NCBI RefSeq assembly: GCF_035917415.1
Contig: NZ_CP109073.1
Location: 3,576,001 to 3,640,000 of the forward strand
Direction: 5' to 3'
Length of the DNA: 64,000 bases
Source of the DNA: Streptomyces sp. NBC_01803
Lineage (GTDB): Bacteria > Actinomycetota > Actinomycetes > Streptomycetales > Streptomycetaceae
The position numbers and the translations under genes were made by a program. The notes under the pieces are model-generated. The model was not told the DNA's origin. It did not search any database and saw only the letters and a list, made by a program, of their open reading frames with translations. Positions 1 through 8,233 of this stretch are shown piece after piece; position 1 is the stretch's first letter; every line of letters starts with the position of its first letter.

Positions 1-1050
1 TGCGGCAAGACCACCACCATGAAGATGGTCAACCGGCTGGAGGAGCCCACCGAGGGGCGCATTCTGTTCGACGGCCAGGACATCGCCGAATACGACCCGG
101 TGAAGCTCCGCCGCCGCATCGGATATGTGATCCAGCAGGTCGGTCTCTTCCCGCACCGGACCGTGCTCGACAACACCGCGACCGTTCCGCATCTGTTGGG
201 CTGGCGGCGCGTGGACGCCCGCAAGCGGGCGGCGGAGCTGCTGGAGCTGGTCGGTCTCGACCCGTCGGTGTACGGGGGCCGGTATCCCGATCAGCTCTCC
301 GGCGGGCAGCGGCAGCGGGTCGGGGTGGCGCGGGCGCTGGCGGCCGATCCGCCGGTGCTGCTGATGGACGAGCCGTTCGGCGCGGTGGACCCGGTGGTGC
401 GCGAGCGGCTCCAGTCGGAGTTTCTGCGGCTCCAGGCCGAGGTGCGCAAGACGGTGCTGTTCGTCACGCACGACATCGAGGAGGCGGTGCGGCTCGGCGA
501 CCGTATCGCGGTGTACGGGCAGGGCCGGATCGAGCAGTTCGACTCGCCGGCCGCCGTGCTCGGCGCCCCGGCCAACGACTACGTGGCGTCGTTCGTCGGC
601 AGCGATCGCGGGCTGAAGCGGCTGTCGGTGACCCCGTTGGAGCGCGGCGACCTGGAGCAGCCGCCGGTGGTCCACCTCGGCGACCCGCTGTCCGTGGCGG
701 CGGACCGGATGCGCGCGGACGACGCGCGCTGGGCCGTGGTCCTGGACGACGCCGACGGCCTGCACGGCTGGCTGCCGCTGCCGGACGCGGAGAACGCCGG
801 GGACGGGCGGGTCGCCGACCGCGCGCGGCGGATGGAGGCGTGGCTGCCGCTGGGCTCCTCGCTGAAGCAGGCGTTCGCCACGATGCTCCAGTACGACGCG
901 GGCTGGATCGCGGTGCTGGACGAGGAGGACCGTTTCCTCGGTGTTCTCACGCCGGGCGGCCTGCACGAGGCGCTGCGCCGCTCGATCGACGCGGACGGGC
1001 GGGCCGTCGAGCGGTCGGCGGTCGAGCTGGACATCGTCGACGGGCGGTAG
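1..1050 (+). CDS. Osmoprotectant (glycine betaine/choline-type) ABC transporter ATP-binding protein, 5' truncated by window
   Basis: ATPase of an OpuC/ProU-type importer for compatible solutes, acting at the inner face of the membrane. The frame is already open at base 1 and begins inside the Walker A loop (CGKTTT), so roughly 40 N-terminal residues lie outside the window. A Q-loop (IQQVGLFPHR), the signature LSGGQRQR, Walker B (VLLMDEPFGAVDP) and the switch histidine (FVTHDIEEA) follow in order. The C-terminal third carries two CBS-like segments, as in OpuCA, where they sense ionic strength. The CBS part supports an osmoprotectant rather than a generic transporter. Substrate specificity is inferred from the family; partner permease genes would lie upstream of the window. 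Confidence 0.9.
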   Translation, partial: CGKTTTMKMVNRLEEPTEGRILFDGQDIAEYDPVKLRRRIGYVIQQVGLFPHRTVLDNTATVPHLLGWRRVDARKRAAELLELVGLDPSVYGGRYPDQLSGGQRQRVGVARALAADPPVLLMDEPFGAVDPVVRERLQSEFLRLQAEVRKTVLFVTHDIEEAVRLGDRIAVYGQGRIEQFDSPAAVLGAPANDYVASFVGSDRGLKRLSVTPLERGDLEQPPVVHLGDPLSVAADRMRADDARWAVVLDDADGLHGWLPLPDAENAGDGRVADRARRMEAWLPLGSSLKQAFATMLQYDAGWIAVLDEEDRFLGVLTPGGLHEALRRSIDADGRAVERSAVELDIVDGR

Positions 1051-1080
1051 CGGCGGAGCGGCGGCGCGGGCCGGCCCGGG

Positions 1081-1587
1081 TCAGATGGGCGAGCCCATCG
1101 GGCCGTTGCCGCCGCCCTCCCCGTTCTCGTCGCCGTCCGGGAGGCGGCAGACACGCTCCAGGAAGAGGGCCGCCGCGACCACGGCGAAGCCCGCGACCAC
1201 CGCGAGCCCGGCGTAGATCGCCTGGTCCCTGCGGTTGGGCACGTCCAGGCGCTCCATCGCGAGGAAGAGACCGAAGCCGCCGTACCCGCCGGCCATCAGC
1301 GCCGAGACCAGCGCGCTGGACTGGCCGAAGACGACCGCGCGGGCCGCCATCAGCCGGTCCACCGGCCTGGCGCCCGGCTGCCGCTCGCGCTGCGCCCGCA
1401 GGCGGACGCGCAGCGACAGGGCGGTGGCCAGCAGGGTGGCGGCGATCAGGCCGAGGATGACGGGGGCGAGCAGCGGCACGGCGGGCAGCGTGTTGCCGAG
1501 GGAGTCCCACAGCCCGGCCGCGGCCCAGGCCAGGGCCGCGGCGGCGGCGAACAGTCCGGCCAATGTCGCGATCCGCAGTTGGTTCAC
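1081..1587 (-). CDS. DUF3180 family membrane protein
   Basis: Predicted 168-residue membrane protein with four hydrophobic segments: one at the N-terminus (IATLAGLFAAAAALAWAAAG), one around residues 30-50, and two in the second half. The acidic, glycine-rich C-terminus ends with GNGPMGSPI. I start it at the GTG whose complement is at 1585-1587 (VNQLRIATL), because the frame further upstream runs into tandem repeats. DUF3180 proteins are usually encoded right after folK in actinobacteria, as here; function is unknown. A 190-base gap containing 25-bp repeats separates it from folK. Confidence 0.8.
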   Translation of the reverse strand: MNQLRIATLAGLFAAAAALAWAAAGLWDSLGNTLPAVPLLAPVILGLIAATLLATALSLRVRLRAQRERQPGARPVDRLMAARAVVFGQSSALVSALMAGGYGGFGLFLAMERLDVPNRRDQAIYAGLAVVAGFAVVAAALFLERVCRLPDGDENGEGGGNGPMGSPI

Positions 1588-1676
1588 CGCTGTGCGCGCC
1601 CCTCGTCTGAAAGCTGGAGTGGAAGCTGAAGTCTGCCGTGTCCCGCCGGGAGCCGGGAGCCCGAAACCCAAAGCCC

Positions 1677-1764
1677 AGGCCCGGAGCCCAGGCCCCAAAC
1701 CAGGCCCGGAGCCCAGGCCCCAAACCAGGCCCGGAGCCCAGGCCCCAAACCAGGCCCGGAGCCC
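1677..1764. repeat. 25-bp tandem repeat, 3.5 copies
   Basis: Three full copies of a 25-base unit (AGGCCCGGAGCCCAGGCCCC plus AAACC) at 1677-1701, 1702-1726 and 1727-1751, followed by a 13-base partial copy. The copies are identical. The array sits in the folK-DUF3180 gap and ends 15 bases beyond the folK stop codon. There are no unique spacers, so it is not a CRISPR array. Confidence 0.9.
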
Positions 1765-1778
1765 GGCGTCGGTGCCGG

Positions 1779-2387
1779 TCAGTCCGGCAGGACGAGCGTG
1801 AGATCCGCCCGAGGTGTCACGTCCTGTCCGGTCAGTCCGGGCAGCAGCTCGGCGACCGGTCCCTGTCCGGGGACAACGGCGTCGGGCTCGACATCGTGCC
1901 ACGGCACCAGGACGAAGGCCCGCTCGTGGGCGCGCGGATGGGGAAGGGTGAGCGCCGGATCGTCGGAGATGACGTCCTGGTAGGCCACGATGTCGACATC
2001 GAGGGTGCGCGGTCCCCAGTGGGTGTCCCGTACCCGCTGGTACGCCTCCTCCACCGCGTGCGCCCGCTCCAGCAGCGAGGACGGCGGCAGGGTGGTCCGC
2101 AGCAGCACCACGGCGTTGAGGTAGGCGGCCTGGGCGCCGGGCTCGACCCCCCACGGCTCCGTCTCATAGACGGGGGAGACGGCCTTGATCTTCAGTCCGG
2201 GGGTGTCGGCGAGCGCGTCGACCGCGCCCTGGAGAGTGTCCAGGCGGTTGCCGAGGTTGCTGCCGATGGACAGCACGGCGGTCCTGGGATTCTGGAGGGT
2301 CGAGTCGGCGGCGTCGACCTGACGTACGACGGACGCGGGCACCGGCTGGACGGTCGGATCGGGGGAGGACGGGGCATTGGGGGTCAT
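1779..2387 (-). CDS. folK: 2-amino-4-hydroxy-6-hydroxymethyldihydropteridine pyrophosphokinase
   Basis: Transfers pyrophosphate from ATP to 6-hydroxymethyl-7,8-dihydropterin in folate synthesis. The 202-residue product has the FolK landmarks: SIGSNLGNR near residue 40, YETEPWGV, LNAVV, and the metal-binding GPRTLDVDIV with the late LPHPR motif. An N-terminal tail of about 35 residues, rich in Pro, Ser and Ala, precedes the enzyme fold. The ATG overlaps the stop of folB by four bases, so the two are probably translationally coupled. Start chosen for that overlap. Confidence 0.95.
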   Translation of the reverse strand: MTPNAPSSPDPTVQPVPASVVRQVDAADSTLQNPRTAVLSIGSNLGNRLDTLQGAVDALADTPGLKIKAVSPVYETEPWGVEPGAQAAYLNAVVLLRTTLPPSSLLERAHAVEEAYQRVRDTHWGPRTLDVDIVAYQDVISDDPALTLPHPRAHERAFVLVPWHDVEPDAVVPGQGPVAELLPGLTGQDVTPRADLTLVLPD

Positions 2388-2743
2388 GCTCGGCTCCGCT
2401 TGATGGTGATGGTCACGTCGTCGAAGGGAACGGTGATCGGGGCCTCCGGTTTGTGCACCGTCACCTCGGCCTCGCGTACGGCGTCGTGCGTCAGGCACTG
2501 GTCGGCGATCCGCTGGGCCAGCGTCTCCAGCAGGTCGCAGGGCTCGCCCGCGATCAGGGCGGTGACCTGCTCGGCCACGACGCCGTAGTGCACGGTCCGG
2601 GCCAGGTCGTCGGACTGGGCGGCGGGGCGCGTGTCGACGCCGAGGACGACGTCGACGACGAACGGCTGGCCCTCGGCGCGTTCCCTCGGAAGCACGCCGT
2701 GGAAGCCTCTGGAACGCAGTCCGCGCAGGGCGATTCTGTCCAC
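2384..2743 (-). CDS. folB: Dihydroneopterin aldolase
   Basis: Converts 7,8-dihydroneopterin to 6-hydroxymethyl-dihydropterin and glycolaldehyde. At 119 residues it is the usual FolB size. The start DRIALRGLRSRGFHGVLPRE is typical of the family, including the conserved GxHGV-type segment, and the active-site region around SDDLARTVHYGVVAEQV is present. It begins with GTG (complement at 2741-2743) after a GAGGGAG ribosome-binding site. It is the first gene of a minus-strand folB-folK unit that points away from folP. Confidence 0.95.
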   Translation of the reverse strand: MDRIALRGLRSRGFHGVLPRERAEGQPFVVDVVLGVDTRPAAQSDDLARTVHYGVVAEQVTALIAGEPCDLLETLAQRIADQCLTHDAVREAEVTVHKPEAPITVPFDDVTITIKRSRA

Positions 2744-2889
2744 GGCGGTGTCTCCCTCGGTCAGGTGGCGGCGGCATGACGCCTCGGTCCGGCATTCGAA
2801 TCTACCTGCGACACCTGGACCACCTTGTCAGCGCCGCCCGCCCGTGCGGTGTTCCCGCCGGACAGCCTCGGAGCGGTGGCCGCTGCCCC

Positions 2890-2895
2890 TACCCT
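2890..2895 (+). promoter_or_regulatory. -10 element (TACCCT) for leaderless folP
   Basis: TACCCT ends six bases before the folP ATG at 2902, so the transcript should begin at or next to the start codon. No good ribosome-binding site precedes the ATG. No convincing -35 is visible. Confidence 0.55.
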
Positions 2896-2901
2896 GGTGG
2901 C

Positions 2902-3813
2902 ATGAGCATCTCGCACGGCCAGGTGACCGGTCTCCCCCGGTGGGACCGCTGCGCGGTCATGGGGGTGGTCAACGTCACACCGGACTCCTTCTCCGACGGC
3001 GGACGGTGGTTCGACGTCGAGTCCGCGATCAAGCGCGGCATGGATCTGGTGGCCCAGGGCGCGGATCTCGTGGACGTCGGCGGCGAGTCGACCCGCCCCG
3101 GCGCGACCCGGGTGGACGAGGCCGAGGAGCTGCGCCGGGTCATCCCGGTGGTGCGGGAGCTGGCCGCCGAGGGCGTCGTCGTCAGCGTGGACACGATGCG
3201 CGCCTCGGTCGCGGAGCGGTCGGTGGCGGCGGGCGCCCGGCTGGTCAACGATGTCAGCGGCGGTCGCGCCGACGCCCGGATGGTGCCGGCGGTGGCGGAC
3301 GCGGGGGTGCCGTTCGTCGTGATGCACTGGCGCGGCCAGAGCGTCGACATGAACGACCGCGCCGTCTACCGGGACGTGGTGGGCGAGGTGATCGGCGAGC
3401 TGCGCGAGAGCCTGGACGCCGCGGTGGCCGGCGGGATCGCGGCGGACCGGATCATCACCGACCCCGGGCTCGGCTTCGCCAAGCGGGCCGAGCACGATCT
3501 CGCGCTGGTGGCCGCGATGGACCGGCTGCGCGCCGAGCTGGGCCGGCCGCTGCTGATCGCCGCCTCCCGCAAGCGTTTCCTGGGCCGGGCGCTGGTCAGA
3601 GCCGACGGCACGCCGCCGCCCGCCCGCGAGCGTGACGCCGCCACCGCCGCCGTCACGGCGCTGGCCGCCCGCGCGGGCGCCTGGGCGGTGCGGGTGCACG
3701 AGGTACGGGCCAGCGCGGACGCGGTGCGGGTGGCGCGGGCCGTGATGGCGGCGACCGGCGGGAGGGGTGGGCCGGACGCGGCGGCGGGCACGGCCCTGGA
3801 AGGAGCGGGATGA
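2902..3813 (+). CDS. folP: Dihydropteroate synthase
   Basis: Condenses 6-hydroxymethyl-dihydropterin pyrophosphate with p-aminobenzoate, the step blocked by sulfonamides. The two DHPS signatures are present: VMGVVNVTPDSFSDGG near residue 17 and DVGGESTRPGA near residue 53. They are followed by VSVDTMRASV, NDVSGG, VMHWRG, DPGLGFAK and the C-terminal AASRKRFLG. ATG 2902 is chosen over an in-frame upstream start because the family alignment begins just after it and a -10 element sits directly before it. It is transcribed away from folB and folK and overlaps the next gene by four bases. The Streptomyces folate genes are usually co-oriented, so the divergent arrangement is notable. Confidence 0.95.
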   Translation: MSISHGQVTGLPRWDRCAVMGVVNVTPDSFSDGGRWFDVESAIKRGMDLVAQGADLVDVGGESTRPGATRVDEAEELRRVIPVVRELAAEGVVVSVDTMRASVAERSVAAGARLVNDVSGGRADARMVPAVADAGVPFVVMHWRGQSVDMNDRAVYRDVVGEVIGELRESLDAAVAGGIAADRIITDPGLGFAKRAEHDLALVAAMDRLRAELGRPLLIAASRKRFLGRALVRADGTPPPARERDAATAAVTALAARAGAWAVRVHEVRASADAVRVARAVMAATGGRGGPDAAAGTALEGAG

Positions 3814-4286
3814 GCGGCGCCCAGACGGACATCGAGGCGGTGTCGGCCGCCAACACCGCGCTCTACGACGCCCTGGAGCAGGGCGACCTCGACGCGCTGG
3901 CCGCACAGTGGCTGGAGGACGGCGTCAGCGTCGTCCACCCCGGCTGGCCGGTGATCAACGGGCGTGGTGAGGTGATCCGCTCCTACGCGCTGATCATGGC
4001 GAACACCGAGTACATCCAGTTCTTCCTGACCGACGTCGAGGTCTCGGTGCTCGGCGACACGGCCCTGGTGACCTGCACGGAGAACATCCTCAGCGGCGGT
4101 CCCGCCGAGGCCGACGGCACCGCCGGGCCGCTGGTCGGCGGCCTGGTCGTGGCGACGAATGTCTTCCGCCGGACCGAGGACGGCGCCTGGAGGGTCTGGT
4201 CCCACCACGGATCGCCGGTGCTGATCGACGGCGAGGACGACGACGAGGACGAGGCGGACGGCGAGGGCGCCGGCGAGGGCGCCTGA
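3810..4286 (+). CDS. NTF2-like (SnoaL/DUF4440-type) fold protein
   Basis: 158-residue protein of the nuclear transport factor 2-like superfamily. Residues 10-130 give the expected pattern: an N-terminal helix (AANTALYDALEQGDLDALAA), WLEDGVSVVHPGWPVINGRGEV, then strands through TALVTCTENIL and the final WRVWSHHGSPV. The last 25 residues are almost entirely Asp, Glu, Gly and Ala. It overlaps folP by ATGA, so it is co-translated with it. In actinobacteria this gene commonly follows folP, but no reaction is established; a role in pterin handling is only inferred from context. Confidence 0.85.
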   Translation: MSGAQTDIEAVSAANTALYDALEQGDLDALAAQWLEDGVSVVHPGWPVINGRGEVIRSYALIMANTEYIQFFLTDVEVSVLGDTALVTCTENILSGGPAEADGTAGPLVGGLVVATNVFRRTEDGAWRVWSHHGSPVLIDGEDDDEDEADGEGAGEGA

Positions 4287-4304
4287 GGCGGGTCGCTCCG
4301 TCCG

Positions 4305-4334
4305 TTGCCTCGTCGCCGAATGGCGGGATACGGT
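4305..4334 (+). promoter_or_regulatory. Possible promoter for the type VII-like cassette
   Basis: TTGCCT (4305-4310), an 18-base spacer and TACGGT (4329-4334) resemble a housekeeping promoter. It lies 46 bases upstream of the first cassette gene and just after the NTF2-like gene ends. Confidence 0.4.
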
Positions 4335-4379
4335 CTTCCCTTACTCGAAGCAATCTTTGCGCGGCAGGGGGAGTTCGGC

Positions 4380-5036
4380 GTGGCGGTCGCAAACGAGCAG
4401 GTGCCCGGACAGGCGGGCGAGGACGGGCCGCCGGCGGAGCCCAAGCCGCCGTCGAGCTACCGGGTGATCACGCCCACCGACTGGTTCCGCGTCCCGCTGC
4501 TGTCAACTGCCAAGCGGGACAGATCGGTTCAGACGCTGGTCGACATGACCTACCCCAACCGGGACCAGGACGCGGCGCGGCGGCACGACCTCAAGGAGCT
4601 GCTGAGCACCGTCGTCGCCGACGCCGCCCAGCGGGACGGGGTCGAGCTCTACATCTCCACGCAGGGCGTCTTCGGCGTACCGATTCCGGCCACCTTGCTG
4701 GTGACCGCCGAGCCGGAGGACCCGGAGCACCCGGTGAGTCTGCCGCCGGAGATGCTGGCCGACGGCATCCGTGACAAGTACGGCGAGAGCGCCCAGGTGT
4801 CGGTGGTGGCCCTCGGCTCGGGCCCCGCCGTCAGGAGCCGCCGTCAGGAGCTGACCCCGGAGGCCAGGGAACTGGGCCAGCCGGAGGAGCGTCCCAACAC
4901 ACTGCTTGAGTTCTACCTGCCGGTGCCCAACACGGGGGCCTGGCTGCTGCTGACGTTCAGCACCCCGATTCCGGAGCTGGCGGACGCGCAGGTGGAGATG
5001 TTCGACGCCATCGCGGGATCGCTGCGATGGGCGTAG
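4380..5036 (+). CDS. Uncharacterised protein, first gene of WXG100 cassette (possibly Mog1/PsbP-like fold)
   Basis: 218 residues, soluble, no signal peptide. I start it at GTG 4380 because AGGGGGAG stands 6-13 bases upstream; the open frame extends 25 codons further but without a ribosome-binding site. The N-terminus is acidic and proline-rich. The rest contains FRVPLLSTAKRDRSVQTLV and ends LELADAQVEM-like with FDAIAGSLRW, a pattern shared with the fifth gene of the cassette (8226-8834). That pairing suggests two related accessory proteins, perhaps chaperones for the secreted protein, by analogy with EspG-like helpers. The function is not known to me. Confidence 0.75.
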   Translation: MAVANEQVPGQAGEDGPPAEPKPPSSYRVITPTDWFRVPLLSTAKRDRSVQTLVDMTYPNRDQDAARRHDLKELLSTVVADAAQRDGVELYISTQGVFGVPIPATLLVTAEPEDPEHPVSLPPEMLADGIRDKYGESAQVSVVALGSGPAVRSRRQELTPEARELGQPEERPNTLLEFYLPVPNTGAWLLLTFSTPIPELADAQVEMFDAIAGSLRWA

Positions 5037-5073
5037 CACCGAAGGACCGAAAGCTGTAAGGAGGGCGTGAGGC

Positions 5074-5361
5074 ATGGCCGACATCTCGGTCACTCCCGCG
5101 GACGTACGTGAGCTCGGTAATCAACTGCGTTTCATAGCCAGCGAGTTCGAGGGATCGGAGTCGATCGCCTCGGACTATGCCGAGGACGTCGGCCATGGCG
5201 GTCTCGCCGACGAGCTGGAGCGTTTCGCGGAGAACTGGCACCACAAACGGCGCGCGCTGATGGAGAACCTGCAGAGCTTCGCCGAGGCGGCCAAGCAATC
5301 GGCCGACGCCTTCGACGGCATCGAGGACGAGCTCGTCAACGCCCTTGAAGGAGACGGCTGA
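5074..5361 (+). CDS. WXG100/ESAT-6-like protein
   Basis: 95-residue, all-helical, highly charged protein of the size and composition of WXG100 type VII secretion substrates. The helical hairpin runs from about residue 6 to 85. The usual WXG turn is degenerate; a single tryptophan occurs in ENWHHKRRALMENLQSF around residue 50, with a helical C-terminal arm ending DELVNALEGDG. A strong ribosome-binding site (AAGGAGG) precedes ATG 5074. The stop codon shares one base with the next ATG (TGATG), typical of an EsxA/large-partner pair. Likely exported as a heterodimer or as a chaperone for the following protein; this is inference. Confidence 0.8.
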   Translation: MADISVTPADVRELGNQLRFIASEFEGSESIASDYAEDVGHGGLADELERFAENWHHKRRALMENLQSFAEAAKQSADAFDGIEDELVNALEGDG

Positions 5362-6872
5362 TGGGAAACCGGCCGGCGGACTGGCATCCGCTCACGGAGG
5401 ACGGCCGGGACCCGGTCCCCGGCGACTGGGAGATGGTCAAGGAGGCCGCGGCCCGTTACCGCCGCACCGCCGACTCGATCGAGCGTGCCCGCACGCTGCT
5501 GAGCAACACGACGCAGACCAGCGACGGCTGGGAGGGCCGGGCGGGCGACGCCTTCCGCGAGAAGGCCACCGAGCTGTCCGACAACATCTTCAAGGCGCAC
5601 GGCCGTTACGACGCCACCGCCAACGCGCTCGCCGGATACTGGCCGGCCCTCCAGGACGCGCAGGAGGAGAGCCTGGAGCTGCGCACCCGGGCGCAGAACG
5701 CGCAGACCGACATCAGCTCCCACCAGGGCCAGATCGACGGCATCGACACCGACACCGGCACCGACGAGGACCAGGAGGACTCGCAGCGCCGGCTCGACCA
5801 GGCCCAGGAGCGGCTCGGCGAGGCCCAGGACATGCTGAACGCGGCCCGCGCGCGGCTGGCCGAGGTGGTGGCGGCCAAGGACAACGCGGCTCAGGCGGCG
5901 GCGAACGCGATCGGCGACTTCATCGACGACGACGGCCTTGAGGACGGCTGGAAGGACCGGCTGGGCACGGTCCTCGACGTCCTGAAGAACGTGCTGATCA
6001 CCATCGGGGAATGGGCGGCCAGAGTGGCCGCGATCGCGGGCGTGCTGGCCCTGCTCGTCGGCTGGATCCCGATCATCGGCCAGGCCCTGGCGGGCATCCT
6101 CGGCGCCATCGCCCTGATCGCGAGCGTGTTCTCGCTGGTCGGCAACATCCTCAAGGGTGACTGGCTCGGCGCCCTGATCGACATCGTCGGCATCGCGACC
6201 TTCGGCATCGGCCGCGCCGCGGGCGGTCTGCTGAAGGCGGCCGGCCAGTCGACGCGGTTCCAGGCGTTCCGGAGCCTGCGCGGCATGTCGCAGTTCGGCA
6301 ACCGGGCGGCCAGGACCGCGCGCGCCGAGGGCATCGTCGGCAACACCGCCGGGCGGCTGCACGGACTCAGCGTCGAGGCACGGGCGTTCACCAAGCCCTC
6401 CGGGCTGCTCGGCTGGGGCCGCGAGGCGTTCGGCGGCGGCCTGGACTTCGCGAAGAACTTCCGGGCGCTGCGCGACGCGCCCTGGAGCCGGGTGCTGCCG
6501 GACACGGGCTCGATGTTCCGCAACATCCCGCAGAACTTCCGCACCGCCGGTCCCGGCGGCGCGCTCCAGGCGGGCGCGCACCAGTTCTTCGGCGCGCCCG
6601 GTGCCGCCGCGGACGCGCTGTCGCTGGGCCGGGCCGCGCAGAACGGCGCCAGCTTCTCCGGTTTCGCGGGCGCCAGCGCCGCGCAGTGGGGCAGCGGCGG
6701 CGCCGGGGCCGTCTCCGGCATGGGCGGCCTGATCTTCAAGGACGGCGTGGACTCGATCTGGAACTGGCCCTCGCTGTCGGTCGGCGGCGACAACCCGTTG
6801 CCCGGCGACGCGGTCGCGGCCGGTGACTTCTCCTACCAGGAGAGCGAGGCCATGCCGGTGCCCGCCCGATGA
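5361..6872 (+). CDS. Large LXG/WXG-type putative secreted effector
   Basis: 503 residues. Residues 1-190 form a WXG100-like helical region: a pre-helix beginning DWHPLTEDGRDPVPGDWEMV, a WEGRAGDAF turn that corresponds to WXG near residue 55, then long Gln/Glu/Ala-rich coiled-coil helices. Residues 210-285 are very hydrophobic (two or three helices with GWIPIIGQALAGILGAIA), as in pore-forming or membrane-translocating regions of polymorphic toxins. The final 200 residues are Gly/Ala/Phe-rich and match no toxin fold that I recognise. It overlaps both neighbours by one and four bases. Assignment as a type VII effector or structural protein is inferred from architecture. Confidence 0.7.
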   Translation: MGNRPADWHPLTEDGRDPVPGDWEMVKEAAARYRRTADSIERARTLLSNTTQTSDGWEGRAGDAFREKATELSDNIFKAHGRYDATANALAGYWPALQDAQEESLELRTRAQNAQTDISSHQGQIDGIDTDTGTDEDQEDSQRRLDQAQERLGEAQDMLNAARARLAEVVAAKDNAAQAAANAIGDFIDDDGLEDGWKDRLGTVLDVLKNVLITIGEWAARVAAIAGVLALLVGWIPIIGQALAGILGAIALIASVFSLVGNILKGDWLGALIDIVGIATFGIGRAAGGLLKAAGQSTRFQAFRSLRGMSQFGNRAARTARAEGIVGNTAGRLHGLSVEARAFTKPSGLLGWGREAFGGGLDFAKNFRALRDAPWSRVLPDTGSMFRNIPQNFRTAGPGGALQAGAHQFFGAPGAAADALSLGRAAQNGASFSGFAGASAAQWGSGGAGAVSGMGGLIFKDGVDSIWNWPSLSVGGDNPLPGDAVAAGDFSYQESEAMPVPAR

Positions 6873-8233
6873 ACGCGGCGGTGGCGCCGCTGGTGCGCGC
6901 CGGACAGCGTCCGCTGGTCCGCCGGAGCGTGCTCCGGTGGGCCGGCGTCACCGCCCGGGAGCGCCGGCTCACGGTCCGCACCCGTGGCCGTACCCACACC
7001 TGGGAGCTCGGCGCGGGAGGCGGTGGCGTGGTGTCCGCGGCGCACCTCAAGGGGCGGCTGTGCCCCGCCGCCGGGCACGCCGGATGGGGTGACATCGGCA
7101 GCGGCGAACCCAACAAGGCCGGTGGCTGCCTCCATTTGTGCGACAGCGCGGGGGCGGGCCTGGCCTGCCTCATCGTGTCCGACTGGGTGCCCGTCGGCCC
7201 GACGCCGCTGACCCTCGCCCACCCCGACGGGCTGTCGGTGCCGGTGGACGACACGAAGACCGACGACTTCCTGCGGCTGAGCGGACTCGGGGACTTCCTG
7301 CGGTACCACGACGTTCCCGTCCGCGAAGTGAGCGAGGCGCCGCCGCCCGCCGCGACGTTCGCGGGAACGCTGCGGCCCGGCGCGAAGAGCGCCTTCGGGC
7401 TCCCGGCCCTGCTGGCCGTCGCCCAGCTCGTCGTGGGCTGGCTCGCGGCGTTCTTCGTGGGCGGCCTCGGCTCGGGCGAGGGCGCCGAGCGGGCCGCGCT
7501 GCTCCTGATGTCCGGCTCCACCCTGGTGTTCGCCCTGCTCACGGCGGGGCTCGCGGCCGTGCTCGGGGCGCTGGCGTCGCGTGGCGGACGGGCGGTGGCC
7601 GAGCTGCGGCCCGCCCCCGCGATCCCCGTCACCCGCGCCTTCCTCGCCCGCGCCTCGGTGCGGGCGGTGGGCGAGGACCTGGAGCTGCGGACCGCGCAGA
7701 ACGTCACCCGTCTGATGCGCGGCCCCGCCGATCCCGTCCTCGGGGTGCGGGAGGCGCTGATCCTGGAGGACCGGGGGCGGCCCTGGGGCGTCGCGCTGGT
7801 CGACGGGCGGGAGAGCGTGCAGGCGTTCCTGCACTGGGACACCTGGTGCGGCGGAGACCCGGGGCAGGCGCGGCTGCGCGCGTTCTGCGACGCCACCGGG
7901 ATCCCGGTGCGCCGGCACGCGCTGCGGCGCTCCCGGCACGGCACGGCCGACGGGGGTGACCGGACGGCGCGGCGGTGGACGTACCGCGACTACACCTCCG
8001 ACACGTCCGCGTACCCCGCCTGGACGGCGTTCGTGGTCCTGTTCCTGACCGCCTTCCAGGTCGGGTTCGGGGCGTGGGCCGGGTTCGACTGGGCCCCTTA
8101 CTACCTCTGCGCCGGCCTGGCGTTCGCGATCGGCTGCGTGCCGTACGCCGTGCGCGCCTGCTGGCGGAGATTCCGGCTGAACCAGATGGTGACGGACCGG
8201 CGCGAGCCGGCGAAGGAGTGGCGCGATGGCTGA
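6869..8233 (+). CDS. Multi-pass membrane protein of the WXG100 cassette
   Basis: 454 residues. The first 165 are soluble and basic-acidic mixed. They are followed by two hydrophobic segments around residues 172-195 and 210-240, a soluble domain of about 130 residues with the strand-like RPWGVALVDGRESVQAFLHWD, and a C-terminal pair of membrane helices (AWTAFVVLFLTAFQVGFGAW and the next segment). The ATG overlaps the effector stop by four bases. A membrane immunity protein or a transport component would both fit; the sequence alone does not decide, and I recognise no family. Confidence 0.7.
   Translation: MNAAVAPLVRAGQRPLVRRSVLRWAGVTARERRLTVRTRGRTHTWELGAGGGGVVSAAHLKGRLCPAAGHAGWGDIGSGEPNKAGGCLHLCDSAGAGLACLIVSDWVPVGPTPLTLAHPDGLSVPVDDTKTDDFLRLSGLGDFLRYHDVPVREVSEAPPPAATFAGTLRPGAKSAFGLPALLAVAQLVVGWLAAFFVGGLGSGEGAERAALLLMSGSTLVFALLTAGLAAVLGALASRGGRAVAELRPAPAIPVTRAFLARASVRAVGEDLELRTAQNVTRLMRGPADPVLGVREALILEDRGRPWGVALVDGRESVQAFLHWDTWCGGDPGQARLRAFCDATGIPVRRHALRRSRHGTADGGDRTARRWTYRDYTSDTSAYPAWTAFVVLFLTAFQVGFGAWAGFDWAPYYLCAGLAFAIGCVPYAVRACWRRFRLNQMVTDRREPAKEWRDG

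Noticed and set aside
1588..2154. Extension of the DUF3180 gene upstream into the 25-bp repeats and folK
   Set aside because: The extension translates the tandem repeats and antisense folK; the family start is the GTG at 1587.
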